Of a DNA stretch of 64,000 nt, positions 53,692 to 64,000 are shown in pieces. The notes beneath the pieces are model-generated. The model did no database searches, was not told the DNA's origin, and saw nothing but the letters and a program-made list of their open reading frames with translations. Position 1 is the first letter of the stretch, and every line of letters starts with the position of its first letter. The DNA is taken from NCBI RefSeq assembly GCF_002288925.2, contig NW_022098030.1:8655532-8719531 (forward strand), written 5' to 3'. Both the position numbers and the translations under genes were made by a program. Source of the stretch: Delphinapterus leucas. Lineage: Eukaryota; Chordata; Mammalia; Artiodactyla; Monodontidae.

Positions 53692-54869
53692 ATTCCAGTT
53701 ATACTTTCTTAGATTATTATGTCCACCTCTGGATAAATCTTTTGAAGCTAGTTTATAGATTTTGAGTCTTCCAACTTAGGTCACATGCCTGGGGTCAGGG
53801 ATTAGATTCTGTCACCAGAAGAAGAGAGGAGGAGTGCTGGGCAGACAAAGACAGTAGGCACCACAATAACTGAAATGAACATGTTGATTAGAATAATTTG
53901 AATAACTGCTTTAGTTCTCTATATTTTTCTTCCCTCTTGGCAGAGGTATAAGAAATAATTTAAGTATATACAAGCTTTGGCATTCACAAGGGCAAGGCAA
54001 GAGGGAAGTGGGCATGGAGAGAGGCCTAGTGAATCTTTGGGAACCAATTTAATTTCAAAAATGTTGTAAAAATTGCAGTACTTTAATGTTTATTCAAGTA
54101 TTTGCAATATTTTACAATTTTAAATTACATTAAATGAGACCTTACTATCTTTGTGTTTACAAAAATAGACCATGGGTTTGTAAAGGTTTAGAAAAGTGAT
54201 GTAACAGGACTTGTTCTGTAGAAGAAACATAAACTATGAAATTGATCCCAAAATCATGTTTAGAAGTAAATTTGCTAAATGTCAGCAATGAACAAGGCTT
54301 AACTTTCCACTTACTTACCACCCCATGTCTAGTGAATACTCAGTAAATCTTTTGGATATTGCTTAATGAACTCTAATATCTCATTGAACTTTAGATAGCA
54401 TCTCCACTCTCTTGCCTTTTGTCCTTATCACTTCATTACTAAGAAGGACAGAAAGCACAATATTAGCAGCATCCCCAACAGATGTGATTTTCAATTTTTT
54501 TTCAATGGAAGAATATTCCTTGATCTTCTCTGTGAAATTTCCAGTACTACCAATTTTACTTTTACTTGTTGAAGACATAAACTAAGGGAAGGACTTTAAT
54601 GAGACAATCAATCTCCTTTAATATTTAATAAAATTTTGTGCCTGTGGACTGTGCTTGTTCGTGCATGCACATATATTGAGAAAATTTCCAAGACATCTGT
54701 GAATCAAAAATATTTTAAAATGGCAGTAAAGGATGTGGGAAGCAAAAAGTTATTGCTTATTTAAATAAAAATATTTCAGCAATTTTAACAGTTAAGACCT
54801 AGTTCATTCCATTGGAGATCTACTATATATACTGCATAATACTAGTAACACTATTTGCAAAGATATATC
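53692..54869. other. Unclassified spacer, about 1.2 kb
   Basis: No gene is called. A 65-codon minus-strand frame (54381-54578) begins MSSTSKSKIG and is lysine- and serine-rich. It looks slightly more protein-like than its neighbours, but I recognise no family and it lacks any supporting context. The rest is AT-rich. Confidence 0.45.
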
Positions 54870-55042
54870 AAGGACTTGTGCAGAGCTGAGCTCTGTTCTG
54901 AGCACATTCCATGCATTACCTAATTTAATCATCCCCGTACTACAGTTGAGAATATTGCAGCTTAGTACAGTAAGACTTGCCCAGAGTCATATAAGAGTGA
55001 ATGAAAGAGTCAGAATTGATATTCATTTCTGGTTCTAAAACA
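54870..55042 (+). mobile_element. MIR SINE
   Basis: GAGCTCTGTTCTGAGCACAT, TCCATGCATTACCTAATTTA, ATCATCCCCGTACTACAGTT, GACTTGCCCAGAGTCATATA and TTCATTTCTGGTTCTAAAAC follow MIR in order. Confidence 0.8.
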
Positions 55043-55274
55043 CATTTTTTTTTTTTTGCCAGGAATAAGGTAGGCACTAAAATAAGTGAATTGAATTAGA
55101 TTAAAATTTTGATATAAGAAATATGTGATAAAAGATAAATGAAACATATTTACCATTTATTAAACTGTCCTTCAAGTAAGTAATTTATAATATTCCTTCT
55201 GCCCATCTCGATCCCATAATTTTTTTTCTAATAGTTTTAAAAATATGTGATAAGGGATTTCTCTCTTTAAGCTT

Positions 55275-55430
55275 CACTTATTTATTCAAAAAATTATCAA
55301 ACTACCATTGTATTCCAGGCCTTGTATTGTGAATTCAATGGGAGCATAAAGAAGACATTGTCTTTGTCTTTTGAGGACCTACATTCAAGCAAGAGAAACA
55401 AACAATAAACAATTTTAAAATAAACCTCAT
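55275..55430 (-). mobile_element. L2 3' end, antisense
   Basis: CTTATTTATTCAAAAAATTA, CTACCATTGTATTCCAGGCC, TTGTATTGTGAATTCAATGG and AGGACCTACATTCAAGCAAG correspond to the complement of the L2 terminus (intact TTCATTCAACAAATATTTATTGAG-type start). The AT-rich spacer before it (55043-55274) holds a T tract and nothing recognised. Confidence 0.68.
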
Positions 55431-55589
55431 AGCTTTAGCTATAGTGTTCAAGGAAGCCCTATCGTTTTTATTATTTAAAATTAATTATTAAATTACACTA
55501 AACTTACCAAATGAGTTCTTCAGTTTTTAAGGGATTGTATGCATTTTTTAAAGAGGAAGGATTTTGAATGTATAAATTCTAAAATCATC

Positions 55590-55760
55590 TCATAAATATC
55601 TGTTCAGTACTTTAGACAGAAAGTGAACTGTGTAGTTCATTTTGTTCAATCTTTTCTTTTTAAAAATGAGGAAACAGGGTTCCTCATTAGTTAAAAGACT
55701 TGGGAATTACATAGCCAGAACTGGGACTAAAAGCCAAGTGTCATGTATTCTGGGCTAACG
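55590..55760 (+). mobile_element. MIR SINE
   Basis: TTTAAAAATGAGGAAACAGG, GACTTGGGAATTACATAGCC, AGAACTGGGACTAAAAGCCA and GTATTCTGGGCTAACG follow the MIR 3' half. The front part is weak. Confidence 0.72.
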
Positions 55761-58739
55761 TTTATTCTGTGACACAGCAGAGTCTTTGTCTAAGGTCTTA
55801 CGGAATTGGGGAGTTCTGAAAGGAAGCTGGGCTTTGCCTAATGAAAATCAAAGGAAAGAATGAGTGAAAATAATTTTCCATTGGCTTTTCCTTCTATTCC
55901 TTTAAGTGTCTTGGGAATTTTTTTTAGAACACTTGTGCTTCTCCAGGTACATGGAGTTCCAAAGAGAATGGTCTGGGATTTACTACATTGGAAATGATGT
56001 CTTAGAGAAAAAACTAGAGCCATAAAATTGCAGAAAAGAAAAAAGAAATAACTTTAAAGTCATATAATACATTGCCCTCTTTTACGTCTAAGGAAATCAA
56101 TATGCAGGGAGAGAATGAATGATCCTCTACAAATTTAGGCTAACTCTAAGGACTTTTATGAGTGCCTTTATTGTGACAAACATAGTCCAATGTTTGATGT
56201 AAATAGATACTTAATCAATGTTGAAAAATGGATGGACTGTTAAATATTGGAATGATAAAAATTTCCTTAAGTTAAAATTTAAAAACAAAAAAGAGCAAAG
56301 TTTTCATGTATTATAATGTCTCAGAGTGGTTCTTACCTGAGGTGCAAAGAATAAATGTAATAGTTCTTATAGAATTTTTTATATTACTCTTTGTTTCTTA
56401 TTATTCTGTTTTCCTTTTGGGTTTATATAAACCTTGGTCAACCTAAGTTTTTATGGAACATAGGTAGTATACATATATGTACAATGATTAATCTTAACCA
56501 TTTCCTGATTTTCTGCAATGAATTCTATTCCTAAGCCACTGCTATGCTTATATTCCCTTGTCTGATAGAAACCTTTCCTACTATGGAATATTTAAATGTA
56601 GAGGAACAAATTTAAACCTTTTGTTGATTTAATATTCAACATGGGGATTAATGAAGTCATAAATTAGAATGCAATTTGGGCAAATAGCTGTTCCTATGTT
56701 CTAAATTTTCACTTATATAGACACATAAACACATGTACACATATACACACACATGGCACATGTAGTTTATGCAAATTTTACCTTATCTAGCTATTTTCAG
56801 TCACATTTCTTTTCAAATGGTTTGGCTTAAGAAAATTGTTTTTAAGTGATGTCAGAGTAATGAAGCATGAAGGATATTTAAAAGAAGAGCAGAGTAAGAA
56901 CACTGAAGACCAAAAAATAAAATAGTCATCCTACTGGTTAAAAAGTGCACAAAGATATTTGGTAATTTTGTGTATTGATGTCCTTAAATAAAACATTTTA
57001 GGACTGAATTTCCTGAGTACGTTTGTAATACGTGGTATTTTGCTTCCATGTTGTTCCTGACCAAGTGGTTTCAAGGGTTCTTAGAAACCACTCTAGAGCA
57101 CTCTCTTGCACCAGTTTTGTCTTAAAGTATACGAATACAGGAAGAGAAGGTATGAACAGAGCTTAAGTACAGTCAATAAAAGTTCAAAGATTTGATAATG
57201 GCACACAGAGATGTCTCTCAAGTGGCCTTTTTTTTTTTTTAATGTTATTAAGAGCCAAAGCAGAGTCAAGGAGGTAATGATACAAGAGGATGGCATGAAC
57301 ACTACAGCCCACGAGAACATCATGCTACCTATAGTGCTACTGTAGCACCATCATGCTACATTGACAGTGAATGTTTGAGGGCCTCATGGCTTAGCTAACA
57401 AGCTTTAGTGGTAAAAATTCAGTGAACTTCAAAAATAGATAAACTGTGGTTAAGGTAAGGAGTGTGTGGTCACAAATCAAGGCAGGTATGTTTAGGGAAA
57501 AAAAGAGGTTTACTCAGGTACTCTGGCCTTGTAAGCATGTGGTATGCTCCTGCCAAGCCTTGTTTTAAAATTAATCAGAGAAATATTTCTTTTGAATTTA
57601 AAGAAGATGCACCAGAAAAGCCAGTATATTCCAGTTATGTTGCTAGCCAAACTGGGGTGGCTTTCATGTGGCATTTTGTGGCTTTTGAAAATACAGTCAA
57701 GTAAGTGCCCATTTACAAATGTTGTTAAAAAGCTCAACCTATCACAGTTGAAAAATCTATTTAAAGGAAAAGAAACAACAAAAAAACCTGATGTTGAATG
57801 ACCCACATACTGATTTAATATTTGTGACAGCTCTTAGAACCTGTTAATATTGCCACTTTATCTTAGCTTTCCTCAGTGTGGGTATATAATATTAGCTCTG
57901 TGTTGTGGCCTGATGATGAAAACTGTGATAAGTTTTGGGGTCTCTTAAACCTTAAAAGATAAATTTAATCTTTATTGTCTTAAAAAAAAAAAGTCTAAAG
58001 CAAGTGGGAAAAAGCCATATGGTACTCCAAACCACAAGGGAAATTATACTTCTTTATATGAAGCATTCCCACTAGAAAAAAGGGTAACCCTTCTGTTTAT
58101 CATTATATTTTATGAGGTAACTTCAATGAAATCATGGAAGCATTATCACACGAACAGCAAAGGATAAAATCTCTTTTGCCAGGGTCCTCAAAGGATAGGA
58201 AATTTGGAATATGGCACAATTGGAACTTATTTTCCACACTGCAAATGAGGTTCAAGATGTGGTGTGGGTGAGTGACAGAAGGTTTCTTGCCATCAAAGAA
58301 GATGGTCAGCATTTTCAAAACTTTCATGTGGGATATGAGGGTATATTTTATGGGCCCAATACAGGAACTAAAATGTACTTTTAATACAGTTTACGTTGAT
58401 ATTTTATGTGGGAAGAGTTTGTTGACTCAAATGTTCCAATGTGTGAAGGAAGTATCAGCAAACATGCACAGGGAACTCACTAAAAAAATTACATGTAGGG
58501 ATGGTTTTTAGAGGAAAACCGATGAAGTCATAGCAAGGGTATTTTCCATCAGATGAAAACTACCAGTGCTGTCTATTCATTTCCTTTGGAAAATAGAAGA
58601 TCAAAGAGAATATTTTAGTAGAGTGTTTCTTTTCAAATATAACAAAGATTTTTTTTGCAGTAATAATGTCTCTTTCTCCTTTCCATATGCTCATTTATGC
58701 CCTCATCAAATATGTGCTATGTGACACACACTGCGCCAT
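55761..58739. other. AT-rich unclassified spacer, about 3 kb
   Basis: A possible L2 terminus lies at about 56160-56235 (GTAAATAGATACTTAATCAA). Two CATCATGCTAC words (57318, 57351) flank a small imperfect hairpin (GTGCTACTGTAGCAC). Several frames of 74-98 codons overlap on both strands at 57462-57806 and 58103-58511, with no recognised domain, so I call no gene. No RNA gene is seen. Confidence 0.45.
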
Positions 58740-58970
58740 ATTATAGTAACAGCAGTCAGCATTTACACAGCCTGTATTATGCCACTTAGCAAGATAAGTG
58801 CTCCATGCCAATCTATAGCCACAAGAAAACTGAGGGAAATGTTCATGTTTTACAGCTGAGGAACGTACAACTTAGTGAGGTTTTGGAAGTGATTTTAAGA
58901 CTTATTATGGAAACAATATTTGAATTCAGGATATTGATTTCATAGCCCAAACCTTGATGACTTCCCTTCC
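58740..58970 (+). mobile_element. MIR SINE
   Basis: CACAGCCTGTATTATGCCAC, TTAGCAAGATAAGTGCTCCA, GAAAACTGAGGGAAATGTTC, TTTTACAGCTGAGGAACGTA and ATTTGAATTCAGGATATTG match MIR with insertions. Confidence 0.72.
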
Positions 58971-59809
58971 CATAAATAACTTATGTCTCAAGAGAGACAG
59001 AGATTATTATTCAGTCATCAAAGACATAGAACATTTATAGGTAATTCACAAGGAAATAAAAGGAAAGTGCTTTGAAATCCATAAAAAAAGGGACATGATA
59101 AAATCCGGCATGCCAGAGTCACTTTACTAACTATCATTATTTTTAAAAATAATAACTTGTATTAGGTAATTCACTATATCAATATATTACATGCACTAAA
59201 GCAAATAATTTATTTTCCACTTCCTTCTACAGCTGTACCAAAATGCACAATGTGGTATGACTGACTCTTTGATTTGAGCAGAACCTGTATAAGTAGACCA
59301 CTTGAATGGCTACAGAGCATAAATATTTAATTTTCTCACCCTTAAGCAAATAAAGCTCTATGTACATAAAAATTAAATTTACCCAGCACCAAAACCAGTT
59401 TAAAATATGAAATAAAAATAAGTCCCTGGATTGAAATAATTATAAACTGACCAAAAAATGTTTTCATCTAATTACAACCATAAAAATGTTGCACAGGTGA
59501 AGTAGTGACTTCATCTAAGAAAGAACTAAGTAGTTAGGATCAAAGTTACATTAATTATCACTTGTTGTGAGCAGGTTCCTTGAAAGTTCATACATTTTTA
59601 CCTAGGAAAACTTTTTGTCTCTCTAAATCACCCTTTAACCAGACTCCAATAGCATTGTCTCCTCATCTTCAGTTTTTAAGTGACAATTCTCTATAGAAAA
59701 CAATGTCCTGAATAAATTATTCCATTACCTTATAAAAACTCTTTATTCTTTAGAATTTGGAACCTAAATAAATTTTTTGAGAATTAGAGGAAAAAAAACC
59801 CTTTCTCTT
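58971..59809. other. AT-rich unclassified spacer
   Basis: No gene or confident repeat. Poly-A-containing words near 59080-59160 are unremarkable. Confidence 0.45.
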
Positions 59810-60640
59810 TCCTAAAAAAATTGTAAGCTGTTTCATCATTGCTCATGAGAATGCAGAGTTGTACGTTCATCTTGACAAATATATTGACAATTTCTTACAA
59901 AACTAAACATTCTCTTGCCATGTGATCCAGCAATTGTACTCCTTGGTATTTATCTAAAAGTGTTGAAAAATTATGTCCACAAAAAAACTCCTGCACACAA
60001 ATGTTTATAGCAGCTTTATTCATAATTACTAAAACCTGGAAGTGAACAAGATGTCCTTCAATAGGTGAATGGATAAACTGTGGTACATACACACAATGGA
60101 ATATTATTCAATAATAAAAAGAAAGATATGAAACCACAAAAAAACATGGAGCATATTTAAACGCATATTGCTAAGTGAAAGAAGACAACCTGATGGCTAC
60201 ATATTGTATGATCCCAATTATGTGACATGGTAGAAAAGGCAAAACTACGAACACAGCAAAAAGATCCGTGGCTGACTGAGGGTCTGGGGAAGGGAGGTGA
60301 TGATAAATAAGTAAAACACAGAGGACTTTTCAGGCATTAAAGCTATTCTGTGTGGTACTTTAACAGCAGATACATGTTATTATACATTTGTCACAACCCA
60401 TAGAATGTATAACAGAAAGAGTGAATCTTAAGGTAAACTATGGATTTTAGTTAATGACGTATCAATATTGGCTCATCAATTTTAATAAATGTAGCACACC
60501 AGCATAAGATGTTAATGATAGGAGAAACAGGAGGTGGGGAAGAGGAAAATATGGGAACTCTATAGTTTTTGCTCAAGGTTTCTGGAAACCTGAAACTGTT
60601 CAAGGAAATAAAGTCTGCTAAAAAATTGTAATGGAAGAAA
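59810..60640 (+). mobile_element. Old L1 3' end (L1MC/L1ME type), sense
   Basis: Clear L1 order: TGCCATGTGATCCAGCAATT, TGTTTATAGCAGCTTTATTC, AATAGGTGAATGGATAAACT, GTGGTACATACACACAATGG, AATATTATTCAATAATAAAA, GATGGCTACATATTGTATGA, GGTCTGGGGAAGGGAGGTGA, TTTCTGGAAACCTGAAACTG and a 3' end AATAAAGTCTGCTAAAAAAT. It includes the last part of ORF2, which is closed by stops. The 65-codon minus-strand frame is its shadow. Confidence 0.87.
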
Positions 60641-61089
60641 CAAAGATTTGATCTCAAAAAATATACAGTTAATAATTTGAACATGGGTCAGATCAGTTAT
60701 ATAAGATATGATTCAATAGAAGTCTGCTGTGAATAAAATCTGTTAAAATTAAGAAACTTCCCACAAGGCTAAGGAAAAAAGAAAAACAGGAAAATGCATG
60801 TTCCCTTTACTGTTTCTGTATGGTTAAGCAAAAGTAAAGTTTAGTGTGCATTACACTTAGGATTGAAATAAACATTCAGAGGGGATATTTTGTCTTTTAA
60901 TTGTGGTATCTATTCAAAATGTAATTTCTTACTTTAGTTATTTGATTTATAGCACTAAAATTTTGAGTATTTTTTGAAAGTGGAATTGTTCACAATATTT
61001 TTTAATAGATTGAAGTAAAATTTGGTAGTGGTATTAACTGGAACTTATATTTTGGTAAAGGTAAAAACATACAATGAAAAATAAAGTCT
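60641..61089. other. AT-rich spacer
   Basis: No gene or named repeat seen. Confidence 0.45.
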
Positions 61090-61300
61090 AATAATTACTG
61101 AACATTATCCATGTTCCAGATATTGTGAATATCTCACTTAGTTGGGTTAAGTACCTATTGTGTTGTGTTACTACATCTTTCTTTTCAAAGGTGGGGAAAA
61201 AAAGCTTAGAGAAGTTAAGTAGTAACTTGTTCAGTGTCACAAGATTCATAATTGATGCAGTTGGAAAGTCAACCCAGGGAATTTGACACACTCCCTATTC
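61090..61300 (+). mobile_element. MIR SINE
   Basis: ATTACTGAACATTATCCATG, CTTAGAGAAGTTAAGTAGTA, ACTTGTTCAGTGTCACAAGA and CAGTTGGAAAGTCAACCCAG follow MIR, with an insertion in the middle. Confidence 0.72.
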
Positions 61301-61439
61301 TTAAAAATAATTTCCAGCGTTGCTATAGAAATACTGCAGAAGTAAAAATGTTATTATCATTTAGCAATGCAAGCATTCATTTCTACTGCACAAACAATAT
61401 AAAAATCTAAATTCAAAAATCACCTCTGTATCACAAAAA

Positions 61440-61746
61440 TATCACTAAGAAAATATGAAATAGAGAACAAACGCATGGATACCAAGGGTGAAAGCAGGGG
61501 TGAATTAGGAGATTGGGATTGCCATATATACACTATTGATACTATGTATAAAATAAATAACTAATGAAAACCTACTGTATAGCACAGGGAACTCTACTCA
61601 GTGCTCTGTGGTGACCTAAATGAGAAGGAAATCCAAAAAAGAGGGGATATATGTATACGTATAGCTGATTCACTTTGCTATACAGTATAAATTAACACAA
61701 TATTGTAAAGCAACTATACTCCAATTTAAAAAACTAAAAAAAAAAA
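61440..61746 (+). mobile_element. L1 3' end (cetartiodactyl type), sense
   Basis: GATTGGGATTGCCATATATA, AACCTACTGTATAGCACAGG, GAACTCTACTCAGTGCTCTG, CGTATAGCTGATTCACTTTG and AAAGCAACTATACTCCAATT, then A runs. This is the complement of the ends at 30168 and 35718, showing the same family in the other orientation. Heavily 5'-truncated. Confidence 0.92.
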
Positions 61747-62317
61747 TATATGAACTGTATAGAAATACATATATACCAAAACCTAGCTTCTAAAAATGTA
61801 ACTTTTAGGTAAGTCATAGAGCAAAAGTCTCATGGTTGATTTGCCAGTATGCATGGGCTAATATGATCATTCAGTAAATAAAAAATACATTCAGTATGTA
61901 ATGTTAACTGCAAATATGCCTAATAAGTGGTAATTAAACACATTTAACTAATAATTAAAACACATTTTAAGTGATTCAGAATTTCTTTGAGTTATAAAGT
62001 AAAATAGTCTGATAATGCCAAGTATCACACTTATATGATGATTATATGTGTGTGCAAAATCTAGTTAACAAGCCACATTGATCAATTATAGGACAATATA
62101 TGTCTGCCTGTAACTCATGGAATTTCCATATTCAGGCTATTAATTTAATGCAGTTATTTTTATCAGTTGTAAATTACTTTGTTATTTAGACATGTGTTAA
62201 CTTCATTATGTGATTTAGATAATTTAAGGCTCTGAAAAATTTTTAATGAAAACACTATAATTACATATTCTAACATGAGGCAGTTTCTTTTTAAAATATT
62301 TGTACACACTGCTGTAT
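61747..62317. other. AT-rich spacer
   Basis: No gene or named repeat seen. Confidence 0.45.
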
Positions 62318-62540
62318 TTAAAATAGATAACCAACAAGGACCTAGTGTATAGCGGCGGGGAACTCTGCTCAGTATTCTTTGATAACTTAAATGGGAAAAG
62401 AATTTGAAAAAGAATAGATACATGTATATGTATAATTAAATCACTTTGCTATACACCTGAAACTAACACAACACTGTTAATCAACTATACTCCAATATAA
62501 AATAAAAATTATAAATAAATAAATGGAAATTGAAAAAAAT
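62318..62540 (+). mobile_element. L1 3' end (cetartiodactyl type), sense, second copy
   Basis: AAATAGATAACCAACAAGGA, CTAGTGTATAGCGGCGGGGA, ACTCTGCTCAGTATTCTTTG, GATAACTTAAATGGGAAAAG, TTGCTATACACCTGAAACTA and AATCAACTATACTCCAATAT end in AAATAAA repeats. It is related to, but diverged from, the copy 600 bp upstream, so the two are separate insertions. Confidence 0.9.
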
Positions 62541-63067
62541 ATAAATAAAGTATTTGATCCTTAAAATTTTGTTTTTGTTTTTGGTAAGAGAGACAGTTCC
62601 ACTCTTAACTCCCAGTAACTTCCATTTCCAATCATGATCATTCATAATGATTCCCAGGTGTAATAGCTTTAGCTGTATTCCTCAGGCCCTCACCTACCTG
62701 CATTTCTTTAAGGAAATCTAAACTCCTAAATTAGGTCTCCCTTTGATGGCATAAAAAAATTGAACTTTGTGTATTCTATAATGTAGAATTTGAAAGAAAT
62801 CCTTGTGACACTTTAGAGAGTTTTGTATATTAATATTTCCTTAAGAATATCACAGGGTAAAACATTTTAATGTTCTATGTTTATGTGTATGTCAAATATG
62901 TGTTTCATTTAAATAAACAAAAAATCCAGTGTCTATGCTACCATGTACTTTGTAGTGATAAGTCTACCTTTTATCATAATCTATTCACAAACTTTCTTCT
63001 TCTTTAACATTTCAGGTATTAATGTCTCCCCACTAATGGTAACACTGGTAAATTACTATGACTACTT
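62541..63067. other. Spacer
   Basis: No gene, RNA gene or named repeat seen. No L1 ORF2 continuation matching the right-hand L1 is visible here. Confidence 0.45.
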
Positions 63068-63290
63068 TTATTTATTATTTTATTTATTTATTTTTTTTGC
63101 AGTATGCGGGCCTCTCACTGTTGTGGCCTCTACCGTTGTGGAGCACAGGCTCCGGACGCACAGGCCCAGCAGCCATGGCTTACGGGCCTAGCCAATCCGT
63201 GGCATGTGGGATCTTCCCGAACCGGGGCACAAACCCGTGTCCCCTGCATCGGCAGGCGGACTCGCAACCACTGTGCCACCAGGGAAGCCC
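63068..63290 (-). mobile_element. CHR-type SINE
   Basis: Complete minus-strand copy: TTTA-rich tail, GCAGTATGCGGGCCTCTCAC, body, and the complement of the head CACCAGGGAAGCCC at 63290. I found no target-site duplication: the right flank (CCAACCTTTTTTTGATTTCC) is L1, whereas the left flank is unrelated spacer. Confidence 0.94.
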
Positions 63291-63505
63291 CCAACCTTTT
63301 TTTGATTTCCACTTGCATGGAATATCTTTTTCTATCCCCTCACTTTCAGTCTGTATGTGTCTCTAGGTGTGAATTGAGTCTCTTTTAGACAGCATATATA
63401 CAGGTCCCATATTTGTATCCATTCAGCCAGTCTTTGTCTGTTGGTTGGAGCATTTAGTCCATTTACATTTAAGGTAATTATCGATATGTATGTTTCTATT
63501 ACCAT
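63291..63505 (-). pseudogene. L1 ORF2 N-terminus (endonuclease start), broken
   Basis: Starts at ATG (63505-63503). The first residues include ITLNVNGLNAP and, further on, CLKETQFTPRDTYRLKVRG. This is the beginning of the apurinic endonuclease-like domain, including the Asn of the LNVNGLNA motif and the catalytic Glu in the KETQ motif. A TAG replaces a usual Trp codon at 63334-63332, after 57 codons. The frame continues for about 14 codons and then meets the SINE junction. Reverse transcriptase and 3' end are missing. Confidence 0.88.
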
Positions 63506-64000
63506 TTATTAATTGTTTGGGGTTTGTTATTGTAAGTCTTTTCCTTCTCTTGTGTTTCCTGCCAGAGAAGTTCCTTAGCATTTGTTGTAAAGCTGGTTTG
63601 GTGGTGCTGAATTCTCTTAGCTGTTGCTTGTGTGTAAAGGTTTTAATTTCTCTGTCGAACCTGAATGAGATCCTTGCTGGGTAGAGTAATCTTGGTTGTA
63701 CGTTTTTCCCTTTCATCACTTTAAATATGTCCTACTACTCCCTTATGGCTTGCAGAGTTTCTGCTGAACTATCAGCTGTTTTTTGGTTTTCCCTTGTTGC
63801 TTTTAATATTTTTTCTTTGTCTTTAATTTTTGATAGTTTGATTAATATGTGTCTTGGCATGTTTCTCCTTGGATTTATCCTGTATGGGACTCTCTGAGCT
63901 TCCTGGACTTGATTGACTATTTCCTTTCCCATATTAGGGAAGTTTTCATCTGTAATCTCTTCAAATATTTTCTCAGTCCCGTTCTTTTTCTCTTCTTTTT
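63506..64000 (-). pseudogene. L1 ORF1 (RNA-binding protein) C-terminal part, broken
   Basis: The frame is open from 64000 to 63738 and contains conserved ORF1p text (NPRRNMPRHI, KDKEKILKA, SAETLQA) from the RNA-recognition and C-terminal domains. About ten residues are missing before SAETLQA compared with the usual protein. Two tandem TAG codons lie at 63737-63735 and 63734-63732. The same frame then continues with the C-terminal domain (QPRLLYPARISFRFD, TTKPALQQML). The expected ORF1 stop is lost and the frame runs past the ORF2 start to about 63423. Non-functional. Confidence 0.9.

Larger units (their letters stand above)
63291..64000 (-). mobile_element. L1 internal segment (ORF1 end to ORF2 start), cut at both ends
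   Basis: Reading on the minus strand from the window edge: ORF1 C-terminal coding sequence, a short inter-ORF stretch, then the first codons of ORF2, ending abruptly at 63291 next to the SINE. The L1 has no 3' part in the window. It may be full length to the right, beyond 64000. Confidence 0.92.

Noticed and set aside
57462..57806. Possible small gene from three overlapping frames of 80-98 codons
   Set aside because: The frames are on both strands in AT-rich sequence. They share no motif with known families, and neither strand shows a convincing coding bias.

Overview
This window is vertebrate nuclear DNA, almost certainly from a cetartiodactyl mammal and most likely a whale or dolphin. The main evidence is nine copies of one tRNA-derived SINE of about 200 bp that begins GGGCTTCCCTGGTGG, the CHR type. 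Three further SINE copies belong to older or differently built CHR-like groups. I saw no Bov-tA or BovB element, which argues against a ruminant. The rest of the interspersed repeats are the usual eutherian set: L1, L2, MIR, MaLR LTRs, MER20 and MER5A.

I find no protein-coding gene of the host, no spliced-gene signature that I would defend, no tRNA, rRNA or snRNA gene, no CpG island and no CRISPR array. The open reading frames are short and fall in repeats or AT-rich spacer. The only long one, on the minus strand at 30687-32000, is the C-terminal part of an L1 ORF2 joined by chance to open flanking sequence. The window is best read as intergenic or deep intronic sequence.

Layout. 1-2400: a CHR SINE, a minus-strand L1 5' untranslated region with its 5' end kept, old L1 sequence and a MaLR LTR. 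2400-5100: a faint L1 piece, then AT-rich spacer. 5100-9250: two CHR SINEs with target-site duplications, an old minus-strand L1 split by a plus-strand L1 that has its own duplication, and an L2 that carries a small inserted inverted copy of the neighbouring L1. 9250-13870: mostly unclassified, with one MER20. 13870-22360: two candidate ERV LTRs, MaLR LTRs, a second MER20 and a long CA microsatellite. 22400-30150: sparse SINEs, L2, MIR and MER5A between unclassified stretches, two of which are less AT-rich. 30153-32400: the clearest autonomous-element remnant, a 5'-truncated minus-strand L1 with a 15 bp duplication, followed by an ancient MIR split by a long CHR SINE. 32400-49700: old repeats, a mariner-derived palindromic MITE, three CHR SINEs and a decayed plus-strand L1. 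49700-63070: MIR, MaLR and L1 fragments in AT-rich sequence, including two plus-strand L1 3' ends at 61440-62540. 63068-64000: a CHR SINE abutting a minus-strand L1 that holds the ORF1 end and ORF2 start.

These elements do not form a pathway. The window is a layered record of retrotransposition, and nested insertions give relative ages: MIR, L2 and old L1 are oldest, followed by MaLR and DNA transposons, then ERV LTRs, young L1 and CHR SINEs. I found no previously undescribed biological system. The least explained items are a roughly 90% identical inverted repeat (7993-8074 and 8874-8956), a 3'-less L1 ending at a SINE near 63290, and several non-repetitive stretches that may be conserved noncoding DNA. 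All family assignments come from recognising sequence by eye, so boundaries are approximate unless a target-site duplication fixes them.
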